Below are positions 9,078 to 16,822 of a stretch of 64,000 bases of DNA, one piece after another. Made by a program: the position numbers and the translations under genes. Position 1 is the first letter of the stretch, and each line of letters begins with the position of its first letter. This stretch comes from Brockia lithotrophica. Lineage in GTDB: Bacteria; Bacillota; Bacilli; Thermicanales; DSM-22653. The stretch lies in NCBI RefSeq assembly GCF_003633725.1, contig NZ_RBIJ01000003.1, forward strand, positions 149,680 through 213,679, written 5' to 3'. The notes beneath the pieces are model-generated. The model searched no databases. It was given only the letters and a program-made list of their open reading frames with translations, and had not been told where the DNA came from.

Positions 9078-9959
9078 TCATCCTTCCCCTCCCGGAGGAG
9101 CTACGACGTCCCTCCCGAAAAACCCGACGACGATCGAACCCGGTCCGCCATGCAAGGCGATTGCCGGGCCCATCTCCGTGAGGAGAAACTCGACCTGGGG
9201 AAGCCGGTCGCGAAGGCGCGCCACGAAGCGTTCCGCCTCCGCGCGGGCGTCTGCATAGGCGATCCCGATCCGCTTTTTCCCCAGGTCGATGCGCGCCACA
9301 ACCTCCTCGGCGATCGCCGCAAGCGCACGTTCGCGCCCGCGCACCCTACGGAAGAGGTCAAACACGCCGTCCCGGATGAGAAAGATGGGTTTGATCTGGA
9401 GGAGTCCGGCGAGACGTCCGTGGAAGCGGTCGATGCGCCCGCTCCGCATGAGGTTTTCCAGAGTGTCGATGTACACGAAGAGATGGAAGCGTTTCACCGC
9501 TTCGCGCAACTCCGCCGCCGCCTCCGCCAGAGAAGCCCCCTTCTGACGAAGCTCGTCGGCAAACAAGGCGAGAAGCCCGAGGCCGACGGAGCCCGTCTTG
9601 GAATCGACGACGACGATCTGGGCGTCCGGATGGGAGGCGCGGAATTCCTCCGCCGCGAGGTAGGCGTGTTCGTACGTAGCCGAAACCCCGCTGGAGACGG
9701 TGAGCGCGAGAATTCCCACATCGGGGGCGGCGGCGTACAGTTCTTCGTACGCCCGGTAAAAGTCGTACGGAGAAGGGCTCGACGTCGTGGGAAAGGTACG
9801 GGCCTTGCGGACCACTTCCGAAAAGGCTTCTCCGCGAAGTTCGACGTCGGGGAGCTCCCGACCGTCGACGACGACCTTTTGCGGGACGACGGTGAAGCCG
9901 GATGCAGTGAGGAATTCGGGAGGGAGGTCGATCGTGCCATCGACGAGGATTCGGAACAA
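9078..9959 (-). CDS. DegV family fatty-acid-binding protein
   Basis: 293-residue two-domain DegV/FakB-type protein that binds a fatty acid, normally for phosphorylation by fatty acid kinase. Family motifs: ILVDGTIDLP at the N-terminus, FPTTSSPSP, LTVSSGVSATYEHA, VDSKTGSVG and LLQIKPIFLIRDG. The start is a TTG with GAAAGGGCG upstream, overlapping the end of the Nudix gene; no ATG/GTG lies near the family N-terminus. It probably forms a two-gene operon with the Nudix gene. No fatty acid kinase is in the window. Confidence 0.88.
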   Translation of the reverse strand: MFRILVDGTIDLPPEFLTASGFTVVPQKVVVDGRELPDVELRGEAFSEVVRKARTFPTTSSPSPYDFYRAYEELYAAAPDVGILALTVSSGVSATYEHAYLAAEEFRASHPDAQIVVVDSKTGSVGLGLLALFADELRQKGASLAEAAAELREAVKRFHLFVYIDTLENLMRSGRIDRFHGRLAGLLQIKPIFLIRDGVFDLFRRVRGRERALAAIAEEVVARIDLGKKRIGIAYADARAEAERFVARLRDRLPQVEFLLTEMGPAIALHGGPGSIVVGFFGRDVVAPPGGEG

Positions 9960-9972
9960 AGGAATCGCCCTT

Positions 9973-10821
9973 TCAACCGAAAAGTTTCTCGACCCGCGCC
10001 GAGGATCCCGTGCGAAATCCAGCCTCTGCTGGGAGGGACGGGGGCGCGGACCGCGCCTCGTGCCAGCGGGCCACGAGGACCTCGAGCAGGCGGGCCGTGA
10101 GTCCCCAGACGAACGCGCCGCCGAGTTCGTAGGCGACGCCCTGCATTTCCGCCCGCCGGAAAGGGTAGGCTTCTCCTCCGGGAAGGCGCGCGTAGGGGAA
10201 GGCGCCGCGCGGGCGAAATTCCACTTCGAAGGGATAGCGCTCCGCCGGCGCAGCGAGCACCTCGGACCACGGAACAAAGAGGAGTCTGTCGACTTCGGCG
10301 GGGTTGGGCCGATGCGGGAGTTCGGCGAGTTCCCCGACGTAGGCGTGAACGGCGTAAGCGTACGGCGTGACGAGCGTGCCCAACTTGCCCCACGGCCGCA
10401 CCGCTTCCGGCGAAACGCCCAACTCTTCCGCCGCCTCGCGTACAGCGGCCGCAAGGTAGGAAGGATCCCCTTCTTCTACCTTACCGCCGGGAAAGGCGAT
10501 CTCCTGCGGCTGACTGCGGAGGGAGGAAGCCCTGCGTTCGAGGACAAGTACGGGTTCATCGGCCTCTCCGACAAAGGCAAAAGGAAGAAAGACGGAAAAG
10601 TGCCGGAAAGGGGCAAAGCCGATTAGCTCTCGCTCGCTCACCCGTCCCAGGCCGGAAACGTCCTCCGGCGGGAGGAGGATCCGCCCCCACGCCCGAGCCA
10701 AACTCTGTCGATCCCACCGGCCGCCCACGTCCTCACCCCACTTCCGTTCGTCCCCCAAACCCTCCCCCGCCGCTCGCCGCGCGAAGGCGGAAGAAGGGCC
10801 TCTATGCCACCATCCTAGCAC
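9973..10821 (-). CDS. Nudix hydrolase, CoA pyrophosphatase type
   Basis: Nudix enzyme of up to 282 residues. The box reads GKVEEGDPSYLAAAVREAAE then ELGV, with FPGG before it; Asp replaces the usual first Glu, as is common in the YeaB/NudL coenzyme A diphosphatase group. The upstream SLRSQPQEIAFPGG also fits that group. It likely removes 3'-phospho-ADP from CoA derivatives. The start is uncertain: GTG 10821 is the longest possibility, but a possible -10 element (TGCTAGGAT) at about 10815 and a GTG at 10728 behind GGTGAGG suggest a shorter protein. The stop overlaps the degV ribosome site. Confidence 0.82.
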   Translation of the reverse strand: MLGWWHRGPSSAFARRAAGEGLGDERKWGEDVGGRWDRQSLARAWGRILLPPEDVSGLGRVSERELIGFAPFRHFSVFLPFAFVGEADEPVLVLERRASSLRSQPQEIAFPGGKVEEGDPSYLAAAVREAAEELGVSPEAVRPWGKLGTLVTPYAYAVHAYVGELAELPHRPNPAEVDRLLFVPWSEVLAAPAERYPFEVEFRPRGAFPYARLPGGEAYPFRRAEMQGVAYELGGAFVWGLTARLLEVLVARWHEARSAPPSLPAEAGFRTGSSARVEKLFG

Positions 10822-10932
10822 ATTCCACTGCGTTCGCAGAACGGGAAAGCTTTCTCCCCGCTCGGACCTCCGCCGGAAACGATCTCTGCGGGAAAGCCCC
10901 GTACCCCCGTTCTCAGATTTTCATGCCGCATA

Positions 10933-10941
10933 TGGTACGAT
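10933..10941 (+). promoter_or_regulatory. possible extended -10 promoter of hemQ
   Basis: TGGTACGAT matches an extended -10 (TG-N-TACGAT) 76 bases before the hemQ ATG; no good -35 is seen. Confidence 0.4.
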
Positions 10942-10974
10942 GTAGACACGAAACACCTTAAGGCACCACAAAGA

Positions 10975-11009
10975 CCTCCGGAGGTGAAGGTCCGACCGAA
11001 ATCGGTCGG
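10975..11009 (+). promoter_or_regulatory. palindromic ribosome-site region and hairpin before hemQ
   Basis: The only good Shine-Dalgarno sequence, GGAGGT, lies inside a perfect 12-base palindrome ACCTCCGGAGGT (10975-10986). It is followed by a stable hairpin CCGACCG-AAAT-CGGTCGG (10992-11009). The hemQ ATG comes 7 bases later, about 30 bases from the Shine-Dalgarno. Folding of the hairpin would bring the two close; pairing of the palindrome would hide the site. Confidence 0.45.
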
Positions 11010-11016
11010 GCGTGCC

Positions 11017-11751
11017 ATGCGCTACACACCCAAAACGTACGAAGGGTACCACATGCTCCACGACTTCCGCCGCATCGACTTCTCCTTCTGGCGCGCCCTG
11101 GACGAACATGAGAAACAGGCGCGCCTCGAATCCCTCCGCGAGCTCCTCACGGGCTGGGCCGAGCTCGAAACCCGGGGCGAGGGACATTCCCGGATTTACG
11201 CCGTCCTCGGCCACAAGGCCGACCTTCTCTTCCTCCACTACCGAAAGTCGTTCGACGCCCTCCTTGACGCCCAATTCGCCCTGAGCCGCATCCCCGCAGG
11301 GGACCTCTTCCCCCCGGCGTACGGGTACTACTCCGTCGTTGAACTCGGAAGCCACACAGGCGATCCTTCCTCCGATCCCAAACTCATGGCCGAACTCTAC
11401 CCCACGCCTCCCAAAGACGGCTACGTCGTCTTTTACCCTATGAGCAAGAAGCGGAGCAAAGACGAGAACTGGTACTGGATGCCCCAAGAAGAGAGGGCGC
11501 GGATGATGCGCTCCCACGGCGAGATCGGCCGCAAGTATGCGGGCACGATCCTCCAAGTCGTCGGCGGCTCCCAAGGTCTCGACGATTGGGAGTGGAGCGT
11601 AACCCTCTTTGCCGACGACCCAATCGCCTTCAAAAAGATCGTCTACGAGATGCGCTTCGACGAGGCGAGCGCCCGCTACGGCCTCTTCGGGCCCTTCTTC
11701 GTCGGCCGCGCGCTGGACGAAACGCAACTCGAACGGCTTCTCACGGGATAG
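11017..11751 (+). CDS. hemQ: coproheme decarboxylase HemQ (chlorite-dismutase family)
   Basis: 244-residue enzyme that converts coproheme to protoheme in the coproporphyrin-dependent heme pathway of Gram-positive bacteria. Landmarks: GYHMLHDFRRIDFSFWR at the N-terminus, VFYPMSKKRSKDENWYWMP with the catalytic Tyr, and RMMRSHGEIGRKYAG with the heme-ligand His. The ATG at 11017 fits the family N-terminus; a GTG at 10984 would add 11 residues. It stands alone, with a terminator 35 bases downstream. It implies heme synthesis and so some form of respiration. Confidence 0.94.
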   Translation: MRYTPKTYEGYHMLHDFRRIDFSFWRALDEHEKQARLESLRELLTGWAELETRGEGHSRIYAVLGHKADLLFLHYRKSFDALLDAQFALSRIPAGDLFPPAYGYYSVVELGSHTGDPSSDPKLMAELYPTPPKDGYVVFYPMSKKRSKDENWYWMPQEERARMMRSHGEIGRKYAGTILQVVGGSQGLDDWEWSVTLFADDPIAFKKIVYEMRFDEASARYGLFGPFFVGRALDETQLERLLTG

Positions 11752-11786
11752 CGTATTTGCGAAACCACCGTCCGTACATGCAAAAC

Positions 11787-11812
11787 GGGGCGCCGTGCAG
11801 CGCCCCTTTTTT
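11787..11812 (+). terminator. terminator of hemQ, probably also serving tmRNA
   Basis: GGGGCGC-CGTGCA-GCGCCCC followed by TTTTTT on the plus strand. On the minus strand the same stem is followed by GTTTTG and lies just past the tmRNA 3' end, so it probably works both ways. Confidence 0.85.
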
Positions 11813-11840
11813 CCTAATCCGGAGGTTTTCCTCGGCAATA

Positions 11841-12192
11841 TGGTGGAGGCGAGGGGACTCGAACCCCCGTCCGAAAGCCTCACCACGGCCGCTTCTCCGA
11901 GCGCAGTCCGGGTTCTCTTCTCGCGCCCGAGTCTCCCCCGGACGGGATCCCCGAACGCCAGCCCTCCTTTGTGTCGCCCCTCCCCGGAGGGCAAAGAGAG
12001 TGGCCAAGCCCGCTCAGATGTCCCCTATGCCGCCCTGCGGGCGCGGACGACACAGAGGCTGACCGCGCTAATTAGGCAGCCAGAGCAAGTTCGCGTTCGT
12101 TCGCACTTCTTGGTGCCCGCGTTGTTCCGGGGCCGCGGCCCCCCGGCTCGCTACGGCCGCTTCAAGGCCCCCGTCGAAACCAAGGCGCCCCC
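11841..12192 (-). ncRNA. ssrA: transfer-messenger RNA (tmRNA)
   Basis: 352-base tmRNA on the minus strand. The 5' GGGGGCG pairs with CGCCTCC, followed by ACCA; a T arm GGGGGTTCGAGTCCCC precedes it, and the 3' CCA is encoded. The resume codon and tag read GCG AAC GAA CGC GAA CTT GCT CTG GCT GCC TAA, giving tag ANERELALAA with the usual ALAA protease signal. It rescues stalled ribosomes together with SmpB, which is not in the window. Confidence 0.95.
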
Positions 12193-12210
12193 ATGAGTGC
12201 GGCAAACTAT

Positions 12211-12240
12211 ATTGTACATTGAAAAGGACGTAATACGCAA
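12211..12240 (-). promoter_or_regulatory. ssrA promoter
   Basis: Minus strand TTGCGT, 18 bases, TACAAT, placing the start about 10 bases before the tmRNA 5' end region. Confidence 0.65.
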
Positions 12241-12281
12241 GACCTCCGACCGACACGGCGTTCGGCCAAACCGCACGCGAT

Positions 12282-12638
12282 TCATCCGGAGGCCGTCCTC
12301 TCGGAAGACATCTCGGGAACCTCCGCAGGCGGCTTGGGAACGGCGGGTACGGAGCGGGAACCTACGAGACGGTCGACGCCTAGACGCCGCCGGGCCAGGC
12401 TTACGCGCGCCCGTTCCACAAACCATACATAAAACCCCGCGTAAATCCCCACGACCACGACGAGGTAGATCCAGAGCAGAGGAGGTTTGAGAAACGCCGC
12501 GACGACGTGCACGCCGACAACCAACGCCGCGGGAAGCCGCGCGAGCCGTTCCGGCCAGCCGGCTTCCCTGAGCCCCCACGAGAGGAGTGCCGCCAACCCA
12601 ATGCCGAAGAGGACACCAAAGACCGCTGCGCTGGTCAT
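12282..12638 (-). CDS. small membrane protein at the end of the pilMNO unit
   Basis: 118-residue hydrophobic protein, not recognised. It has about three membrane segments (near residues 5-22, 38-52 and 55-75), then a basic stretch and a Pro/Ser-rich tail. The ATG overlaps the stop of the PilO-like gene (ATGA) and follows GGGGGACAAGGACA, so it is translationally coupled and probably part of the pilus platform. It occupies the position where PilP might be found in Gram-negative loci, but it is not a PilP-like lipoprotein. Confidence 0.65.
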   Translation of the reverse strand: MTSAAVFGVLFGIGLAALLSWGLREAGWPERLARLPAALVVGVHVVAAFLKPPLLWIYLVVVVGIYAGFYVWFVERARVSLARRRLGVDRLVGSRSVPAVPKPPAEVPEMSSERTASG

Positions 12639-13228
12639 TGTCCTTGTCCCCCTACGTTCAGGTCCCAGATCCAGGTCGTCCACTCGTAGCGCACGCGGAG
12701 CGGAGAATCCCCAACGAACCAGGGGGCATGCGTGTTTTCCCCGTCCAGACGAAGGGGCGTGGTGAGCGGCGGGGCGGTCGATAGGGCGGCGAAAAACGCG
12801 CTCAGCGCCGCGTACGTCCCTTCAAAGGTCCCCTGCCAGCGCAGGCGCTTGAGGGGAATGTTTTGGAGTTTGTCTGGCAGCATCCCTTTGTCGAACGTGG
12901 CCTCCTCGACGACGCCGAGGTCGACGATCGTCACCTGGCTCGCCCTGGCCAAGAGTTCCACCTCGCGCATGATCGACCATCGGTCCCCCTTTGACGGAAG
13001 GTACGCCGCGGCCAGGGGATCGGCTTGGCTCGGCTTTTCCTGTTCTGCCTGGCGGATCTTGCTCGCGTACACGTCCACTTCGCGCTTCACCCGGTCGCGC
13101 TCTTCCGCCGCACTGCGGACTTCCCGCAAACCTCCGAGGAAGAGAAAGGCAAACACGAGCACCGCGAGTAGGAGAAATGCGAGGGCCGTAGCCCCGACCT
13201 TGCGAAGTACGCGCGCACTCGAGATCAC
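12635..13228 (-). CDS. PilO-like type IV pilus assembly protein
   Basis: 197-residue bitopic protein. A short cytoplasmic N-terminus and one membrane segment (LAFLLLAVLVFAFLFLGGL) are followed by a coiled coil and a ferredoxin-like periplasm-facing domain (WSIMREVELLARASQVTIVDLG). Topology and position after a PilN-like gene identify it as PilO-like; sequence conservation alone is low. The GTG start overlaps the previous stop (GTGA) behind GGGGGGAGC. It is expected to form the inner-membrane alignment complex with PilM and PilN. Confidence 0.68.
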   Translation of the reverse strand: MISSARVLRKVGATALAFLLLAVLVFAFLFLGGLREVRSAAEERDRVKREVDVYASKIRQAEQEKPSQADPLAAAYLPSKGDRWSIMREVELLARASQVTIVDLGVVEEATFDKGMLPDKLQNIPLKRLRWQGTFEGTYAALSAFFAALSTAPPLTTPLRLDGENTHAPWFVGDSPLRVRYEWTTWIWDLNVGGQGQ

Positions 13229-13884
13229 TTCTTGCTCCCCCCTTGCGTGGGCGGCGTCTCTCCGGACTGCGGGGGCTGCGCCTTCGCCGCAGCCGCCTTC
13301 CGCGGGAGGAGCTCCACCGTGGCCGTATACCCGTTCCCTTGGGCGTCGCGGGTGAAGGGCGTAGGCTGCACGGACCACTCGCCACCCGCCTGCGCGTCCA
13401 AATAAGGGATTTCCTTGCCCCAGCGGTCGAGCTTCTCCAAGAAGTCCGCGGCGCTCGTGAGGTCGGCGGACCGCACCTTGAGGACCACCCGTCCGTTGTT
13501 CTCGAGAACGAGACCTTCCACGGTCACGCCGGGGACGAGGAGCGAAGAGAGCGTCTGGAGGGCGTCCGTCGTCGGGAGGCGATGGTCCCGTAGGAGCTTG
13601 ACGGCCTCGACACGGGCCGCCTCCGCGAGGGCGGTTGCCGCGACTTTTTGGTAGTCGTTTTTGAGCTGGCGCAGCTGCGCCTCCAAAGACTCGCGCTCTT
13701 TTGCGAGCGGAACGAGGGCGGCGTGCTGGGCCTGAAGGAGGGCGAACAGCACGAGGCCGAGGAAACTGAGGAGAAAGCCTCCCAAAAGAAGTTTGCGGCC
13801 GAGGACGAATTCCTCGCGTACGGGCCTAAAGCTCACCGAACGAAAACGAAAGCGGAAAGGCAGCGTTTTGGCTTCCGCGCTCAC
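13225..13884 (-). CDS. PilN-like type IV pilus assembly protein
   Basis: 219 residues. A basic N-terminal tail with repeated Phe-Arg is followed by one membrane segment (LLGGFLLSFLGLVLFALL), a coiled coil (ERESLEAQLRQLKNDYQKV) and a ferredoxin-like domain with VTVEGLVLENNGRVVLKV. In PilN the N-terminal tail binds PilM, encoded just upstream. The GTG start overlaps the pilM stop. The C-terminal tail is rich in Ala, Lys, Pro and Gln. Confidence 0.7.
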   Translation of the reverse strand: MSAEAKTLPFRFRFRSVSFRPVREEFVLGRKLLLGGFLLSFLGLVLFALLQAQHAALVPLAKERESLEAQLRQLKNDYQKVAATALAEAARVEAVKLLRDHRLPTTDALQTLSSLLVPGVTVEGLVLENNGRVVLKVRSADLTSAADFLEKLDRWGKEIPYLDAQAGGEWSVQPTPFTRDAQGNGYTATVELLPRKAAAAKAQPPQSGETPPTQGGSKK

Positions 13885-14816
13885 GCTCGCTCCCCTCCTT
13901 GTACCGACGCCAGCGCCGCCGTCAGCTCCCGCGCTCCGGTCAGACCCTCGAGAACGGCGCGCTCGAAAGACACCTTGGGGAGGGCGAGGGCGCGCGGTCC
14001 GTACTCTTGGGCGAGACGATCGCCCACGGCCTCGAGGAAGGTGGCGCGAACGTCTTCTTCGCCAAAGAGGACGACGAGATCCACGCTACCCCCTACCCCC
14101 CATTCCGGCCCCCAAGCGCCTTGGTAGAAGCGCTCGAGCCGCGCCAAGGTGCGGAGGATTTCCTCGATGAGTTCACCTTCTTCGTCTTCGGAAACCGCAC
14201 CGGGCAAATCCCGCACGAGCACGGGGATCCCGCCCTCGTACAACGCGAGGAGGACGCGCTCCGCGCCCGCAACGACGATCGCCTTGACGCCGGACGAACC
14301 CCCTTCTCCCCCGCGAAGGGTTGGCACGGCCCGCGCCAAAGCGGAAAGCGGGTGTTCGACGCGCTCCACGGCAAACCCGAGCGCCTCCCAGAGGTCCAGG
14401 TAGGCGAGGAGCGTGTCCCGTTCCACTGCGACGAGCACCGCGCGCACGCGGTCCTTTTCCTGCGCCAGGGGGAGGACGCGAAACTCGGGATCGCGCATGG
14501 GCACGAGGCTCATCGCCCGGTGTTGGGAGAGGAGGTAGCCGCGCATATCTGCCTCGGCGAGCGCCGGAAGGACGTACGCGCGCACGAGAAAGTGTCCCGG
14601 GGGAAGGGCGACGGCCACTCGCCCCGGCTTCACCCCCTGTACGATAAACCCTTGGTGGAGGCGCCAGAACATCCCCTGCGGGTCGGCGATTCGCTCCCAC
14701 CCGACCTCGCCTTCCAGAGGGTAGCGGAGTACCGCCGCCAGCCCCGCGCGAAGCGGCGCCGCCACGTACGCGGAACGTGGAGAAAAGTACGCACCGATGT
14801 GCACCTGGGAGTTCAT
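13881..14816 (-). CDS. PilM-like pilus assembly ATPase-fold protein
   Basis: 311-residue soluble protein resembling the actin-fold PilM: early pattern VHIGAYFSPRSAYVA, mid region VKPGRVAVALPPGHFLVRAYVLP, then RAVLVAVERDTLLAYLDLWE and ALGFAVERVEHPLSALAR. Sequence similarity is weak, and the call leans on its place before PilN- and PilO-like genes. The ATG follows GGAGGGAGCGAG. It is the first gene of a four-gene unit separated from the pilin gene by a terminator. Confidence 0.66.
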   Translation of the reverse strand: MNSQVHIGAYFSPRSAYVAAPLRAGLAAVLRYPLEGEVGWERIADPQGMFWRLHQGFIVQGVKPGRVAVALPPGHFLVRAYVLPALAEADMRGYLLSQHRAMSLVPMRDPEFRVLPLAQEKDRVRAVLVAVERDTLLAYLDLWEALGFAVERVEHPLSALARAVPTLRGGEGGSSGVKAIVVAGAERVLLALYEGGIPVLVRDLPGAVSEDEEGELIEEILRTLARLERFYQGAWGPEWGVGGSVDLVVLFGEEDVRATFLEAVGDRLAQEYGPRALALPKVSFERAVLEGLTGARELTAALASVQGGERA

Positions 14817-15055
14817 CTCGCTCCCTCCGCCTGCCCCGCCGTTCGGGGCGTCCTCGCGTATTGCGCGTGTTTCTCTCGCGGACGGCCGCACCGCCGCCCG
14901 AAAAGACACATCGCCCTTTTTCCGCGGAAGAACGCGGAACCCTTTGTTCCTATCCTACCACTCCTACCACGCCGTCGCGCTCCGCACCTTGCGTCCGAAG
15001 AGGCAGACAATACGGTCCCCGCCGCAATCTCCGAGGATTTTGTCACTTATTGGCG

Positions 15056-15087
15056 AAAACGAGGCCGCCCAGCCGCGAGGCGGCCTC
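15056..15087 (-). terminator. terminator after the major pilin gene
   Basis: GAGGCCGCC (15061-15069) pairs with GGCGGCCTC (15079-15087), followed on the minus strand by GTTTTC. It separates pilB-pilC-pilin from pilM-N-O. The rest of gap 14817-15106 shows no clear promoter, although pilM needs one or depends on read-through. Confidence 0.7.
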
Positions 15088-15106
15088 AACTTTACAGGAG
15101 ATGTTG

Positions 15107-15577
15107 TTATTCCCACTTTTTTTGGCGGATCTGATCAGCTGTAAGAACCTTTCCGGGGTTATTACCAAGCTTATCAGATATCAAAGTGACCTGCTTTAGA
15201 TCTCCATTCGCTCCGAACTCTACACTCGAGGTACCCTCAATCTTTGCTCCCCACCCGTCATACGGCTGAGTGAGGTATCCACTATTAACAAGGGTCGCCA
15301 CATCCACCGTCTTATTGGCGAGCTGTCCGTTTTCTTCTGAAATGATATAGAGCCTGGCGGCTTCCGCGATCTGGCCCGCCGTGTTGATCGTAGCTTCCTG
15401 CTTGGAACGCTCGATGATGTTTCCGATGAGGGGTACGGCGATGGCGATGATCACGGCGAGGATGACGAGGACGGCCAAAAGCTCGAGCAGGGTGAAACCG
15501 CCGTCCTTGCGGCGTAGGCGGCGGTTCTCTTGGGCGTTCGGCACCGCAGGCCGAACACAGGCGGCGCGAAGGAGCAT
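15107..15577 (-). CDS. type IV major pilin-like prepilin
   Basis: 156-residue prepilin. The cleavage and assembly region reads KDGG|FTLLELLAVLVILAVI with Glu at +5, followed by a long helix and a C-terminal globular domain (GYLTQPYDGWGAKIEG). The 27-residue basic leader is long. The ATG is chosen for GGAGGTGAT at 6 bases; another ATG lies 3 codons earlier. It follows PilB and PilC, so it is probably the main shaft subunit. A ComGC-like DNA-uptake pilin is the alternative, but the PilM/N/O genes and size favour a T4P pilin. Confidence 0.86.
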   Translation of the reverse strand: MLLRAACVRPAVPNAQENRRLRRKDGGFTLLELLAVLVILAVIIAIAVPLIGNIIERSKQEATINTAGQIAEAARLYIISEENGQLANKTVDVATLVNSGYLTQPYDGWGAKIEGTSSVEFGANGDLKQVTLISDKLGNNPGKVLTADQIRQKKWE

Positions 15578-15625
15578 GCAGATCACCTCCGAGGGATGTT
15601 GAGGAGACCCGAGGGCCTCCGGGGC

Positions 15626-16816
15626 TCAGCGGACGTTTTGGTAGAGCGTGAGGAGCGGGAGGATGATGGAGAGGATGAGAAACCCTACGACCACGGCCAT
15701 GGCGAGGATGAGGATCGGCTCGAGGGAGCGCTCGAGGCGCTGGAGCGCCTGCTCGAGGTCCATCTGGTAAAATTCGGCGAGTTTCTCGAGCACCGCGTCC
15801 AGCGATCCCGTCGCCTCGCCGACGGCCACGGTCTGTACGAGGAGCGGGGGGAAGGTTCCGCCCTCGGCCAGGGCCTGGGAAAGCGAAAGCCCCTCGCGGA
15901 GACGCGCGCGGACTTCCTCCAGTTCCTGGCCCAAGGCGGCGTTGCCGATCACGTCCTTTGCAGCCCCCAGAGCGTCCAAGAAGGGTACGCCGGCCGCGTA
16001 AAACACGGCGAGCGTGCGGGCGAAGAGGGCGTAAGCACCCACACGCACGGCGCCGCCTATGCCCGGGAGGGCGAGGAGGAGGCGGTCGCGAAACCCCTTG
16101 CCGGCGGCGGCAAAGAGGAGAGCGAGGGCGACGAGCGCCGCCAACACCGCCCACCAGTACGAGCCGAAAAACCCCGCCACGGCGAGGACGACGCGTGTGA
16201 CCCACGGGAGGGGCACGTTCATCTGGGCGAAAAGGGACGTAAAGCGCGGAAGGACGAAGGTAAGGAGGAAGATCACGACGAGGACAGAAAAGACGAGGAG
16301 GAAGAGGGGGTAGGCGACGGCCCCCGCGAGCCTTTGGCGCAGGGTGAAGCTCCGCTCGTAAAAGGCAGCCGCTTCGTCGAGCGTGCGCGAAAGCTCGCCG
16401 GAAAGTTCGCCAGCGCGCACCATGGCGACGAAGAAGTTGGGAAAGACGCGGGGGTAGTGGGCGAGGGCGTCCGAGAGACCCACGCCTTCCCGGAGCTTGT
16501 CCACGACCCCGAGAAAGACCTCCCGCGCCCGCGCGTTTCGCGCCTGCTCGGCCAAGAGGGTAAAGGCGCGCACCATAGGCACCCCGGCGTCGATGAGGAT
16601 GGCGAATTGGCGGACGAAGAGGACGAAGTCCCTCCCGCTCAAGGGCGAGACGAGGGTGATCTCCTGCGACAAGAGATAAGGAGCGTACTCCTCGAGTGCA
16701 ACTACGGTTCCTTGGCGCGAGAGCTCGCTGTACGCTGTCCGCACGTCGCCCGCCTCGTGCGTACCCTTGAGGCGTCTCCCCGTCCGGTCGAGAAGGACGT
16801 AGCGGTATGTGGCCAC
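15626..16816 (-). CDS. type IV pilus platform protein PilC/GspF
   Basis: 396-residue polytopic platform protein with two repeated GspF domains, each starting with FVRQFAILIDAGVPMVRAF or FARTLAVFYAAGVPFLDAL and containing VGEATGSLD- or AGELSGELS-type turns. Membrane segments lie near residues 170, 220 and 370. It couples the PilB motor to pilin insertion. GTG start; it lies 6 bases after the pilB stop in the same operon. Confidence 0.92.
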   Translation of the reverse strand: MATYRYVLLDRTGRRLKGTHEAGDVRTAYSELSRQGTVVALEEYAPYLLSQEITLVSPLSGRDFVLFVRQFAILIDAGVPMVRAFTLLAEQARNARAREVFLGVVDKLREGVGLSDALAHYPRVFPNFFVAMVRAGELSGELSRTLDEAAAFYERSFTLRQRLAGAVAYPLFLLVFSVLVVIFLLTFVLPRFTSLFAQMNVPLPWVTRVVLAVAGFFGSYWWAVLAALVALALLFAAAGKGFRDRLLLALPGIGGAVRVGAYALFARTLAVFYAAGVPFLDALGAAKDVIGNAALGQELEEVRARLREGLSLSQALAEGGTFPPLLVQTVAVGEATGSLDAVLEKLAEFYQMDLEQALQRLERSLEPILILAMAVVVGFLILSIILPLLTLYQNVR

Positions 16817-16822
16817 GGTGCT

